From assembly GCF_001455205.1 (NCBI RefSeq), contig NZ_CP013341.1, positions 2,294,001 to 2,358,000 of the forward strand: DNA of 64,000 nucleotides, written 5' to 3'. Positions 62,675-64,000 of the stretch are shown piece by piece. The stretch is from Nitrosomonas ureae (lineage in GTDB: Bacteria > Pseudomonadota > Gammaproteobacteria > Burkholderiales > Nitrosomonadaceae). The notes under the pieces are model-generated. The model had not been told where the DNA came from. It worked only from the letters and a program-made list of their open reading frames with translations, and ran no database searches. A program made the position numbers and the translations under genes. Positions within the stretch are counted from its first letter, which is position 1; the number at the start of each line of letters is the position of its first letter.

Positions 62675-64000
62675 TGCTGTCTCCTTTGTTTTGAATGGGT
62701 TTAATTGAAGGAATAATTAATTTGGCATCAAATTGTTCAATCAGCTCTTGCACAACCGGATCTTTTTCAATTGCTGCAATGGCTTCTGCCTGTTTTTCTT
62801 CTTCTGCGCGCTGTTGTATTGCTGCAGGTGTCAATCCTGTAATACTGCCCACGAAAAAATCAAGTGCGATAGGCTTGCCAAAAAAAGTATTCAGGGCAGA
62901 CTGGATTTTATCCTGATATTTCTTTTCCAGCAGGTGCTTATGCGCCTCCGGCACGCAGAGTTCTATTTTATCAGCTGAAAGAATTTTGGCTTCACTATGT
63001 TGCGCCAGCATTTTAGCCATTCCTGCAAGCTTTAATCGCTGAGTCAGTTGCGGCCAGGTAAGATCGGGATTGTCAGCCAGTACGTGCTGAGTTGTATGCT
63101 CCGGGATGGGCTGCGGTTTGTGCCCGGCTTTTACCAAGTGCTGAGTGTTTATGGGTGGAACTTGCGGCGGTTGCTGATTGGCTGCAAAACCCTCCGGCAT
63201 GAAGGTGAGCATGCGAAGTAATGTCATGGTAAAACCGGCATATTCATCGGGTGCCAGACTTAGATCACCGCGTCCGTGCAGTGCGATTTGATAAAATAAT
63301 TGAATATCATCGGGCATCAGTATTTTCGCCAGCGCATTAATGCGAACATATTCAGGAATATCCTCGCCAATGGCTTGAGGGACGGCTTGCGCCAGTGCGA
63401 TACGATGCAGGATCACTGCCATATCCTGCAATGCGCAATCGAATGAAAGGCATTGTGCGTCCATTTCATCGGCCAATGATAATAATTTCACACCATTCTT
63501 CCGGATCAAGGCATCCAATAAATCAAACAGGTAGCTATGGTCAATGATACCCAGCATATCCCGTACGCTGGCTTCTTCAATTTTACCTGCCCCAAAAGCA
63601 ATGGCTTGATCCAGTAAGCTTAATGCGTCCCGCATGCTGCCTTGTGCCGCGCGGGCAACAAGCTGCAGTGATAGGATGTCGCACGGGATTTTTTCTTGTG
63701 CCAATATTTTCTTCAGGTGATCGGTAATTTGGGGTTGCGGAATTTGCTTCAGATTAAATTGCAAACAACGCGATAAGACCGTGATCGGAATTTTCTGCTG
63801 ATCGGTGGTTGCGAGTATGAATTTGACATGCGTCGGTGGCTCTTCCAGCGTTTTTAGCATGGCATTGAACGCCGACTTGGAGAGCATGTGCACCTCGTCA
63901 ATGATATAAATCTTGTAACGTCCGCAGGTAGGGGCATACAGCGCATTTTCCAGCAGTTCGCGCATGTTATCGACTTGGGTATTTGAGGCTGCATCCAATT
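62661..64000 (-). CDS. dnaX: DNA polymerase III gamma/tau subunit, 3' part
   Basis: The clamp-loader ATPase. The visible 445 residues start at MDAASNTQVDNMREL, after the Walker A and zinc regions, which lie beyond the window. Seen: YIIDEVHMLSKSAFNAMLKTLEEPP in two runs (Walker B), LSRCLQF (sensor/SRC) and AAQGSMRDALSLLDQA. The tau-type C-terminus follows. The gene continues past the right window edge. Confidence 0.95.
   Translation of the reverse strand, partial: LDAASNTQVDNMRELLENALYAPTCGRYKIYIIDEVHMLSKSAFNAMLKTLEEPPTHVKFILATTDQQKIPITVLSRCLQFNLKQIPQPQITDHLKKILAQEKIPCDILSLQLVARAAQGSMRDALSLLDQAIAFGAGKIEEASVRDMLGIIDHSYLFDLLDALIRKNGVKLLSLADEMDAQCLSFDCALQDMAVILHRIALAQAVPQAIGEDIPEYVRINALAKILMPDDIQLFYQIALHGRGDLSLAPDEYAGFTMTLLRMLTFMPEGFAANQQPPQVPPINTQHLVKAGHKPQPIPEHTTQHVLADNPDLTWPQLTQRLKLAGMAKMLAQHSEAKILSADKIELCVPEAHKHLLEKKYQDKIQSALNTFFGKPIALDFFVGSITGLTPAAIQQRAEEEKQAEAIAAIEKDPVVQELIEQFDAKLIIPSIKPIQNKGDSNDER

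Overview
The window looks like a chromosome segment of an ammonia-oxidising betaproteobacterium close to Nitrosomonas (an inference). The grounds are moderate GC, the protein styles, a Nitrosomonas-type CADD-family p-aminobenzoate synthase next to metE, a cytosolic Csp-type copper protein, a CopD-cytochrome c fusion, and many unrelated insertion sequences. No rRNA, tRNA or CRISPR array was seen.

Layout. 1-11 kb: a gene tail, cheV, a membrane C13-type peptidase, a glutathione peroxidase/HIRAN-like pair, a phosphate-type porin, an FtsX/MacB-type permease, a copper-storage protein, a BON lipoprotein and a CopD-cytochrome c fusion. 11.6-17.9 kb: a tandem glycine riboswitch followed by gcvT, gcvH, gcvPA, a one-cysteine tpx, gcvPB and a PfkB-type kinase. 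18.2-21.6 kb: two insertion sequences around a frameshifted secreted protein. 22-36 kb: a PAS-GGDEF-EAL protein, a thioesterase, an orphan small-RNA candidate, a DUF3422 protein, serine dehydratase, a Fur-type iron block (bfd-like, TonB receptor, internally duplicated exported protein) and an ogt-alkA alkylation-repair pair. 35.5-47.9 kb: metR/metE, the pABA synthase, an AlaA-type aminotransferase, hom, thrC, a lipoprotein metallopeptidase, chrA and rluB.

48.1-62.2 kb is an accessory island. Two decayed pieces of one DUF4214/adhesin-like gene lie about 13 kb apart on the same strand and in the right order, with the island between them. It holds an IS5-type element with a CTAG duplication, a DUF262 + HEPN (MAE_28990-like) pair, a casposon-like block (Cas1 with an N-terminal HTH, a MerR-like protein, an AT-hook/HTH protein, an HNH nuclease, and a large family B DNA polymerase), an IS110 element with a structured bridge-RNA-like leader, and a truncated IS3 element. 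The casposon-like block is the most exciting content: cas1 occurs with no other cas gene or CRISPR array and beside a self-contained replication polymerase. The window closes with ybaB and the 3' part of dnaX.

How the genes work together. The glycine cleavage block, serine dehydratase, MetE/MetR and the pABA synthase form a one-carbon/folate theme; AlaA-type aminotransferase, hom and thrC give amino-acid supply; the bfd-like gene, receptor and exported protein give iron uptake; Csp, CopD fusion and ChrA give metal handling. Coordinates of coding starts were adjusted where a ribosome binding site favoured an internal start. Boundaries of the casposon-like element and of the IS110 element remain uncertain.
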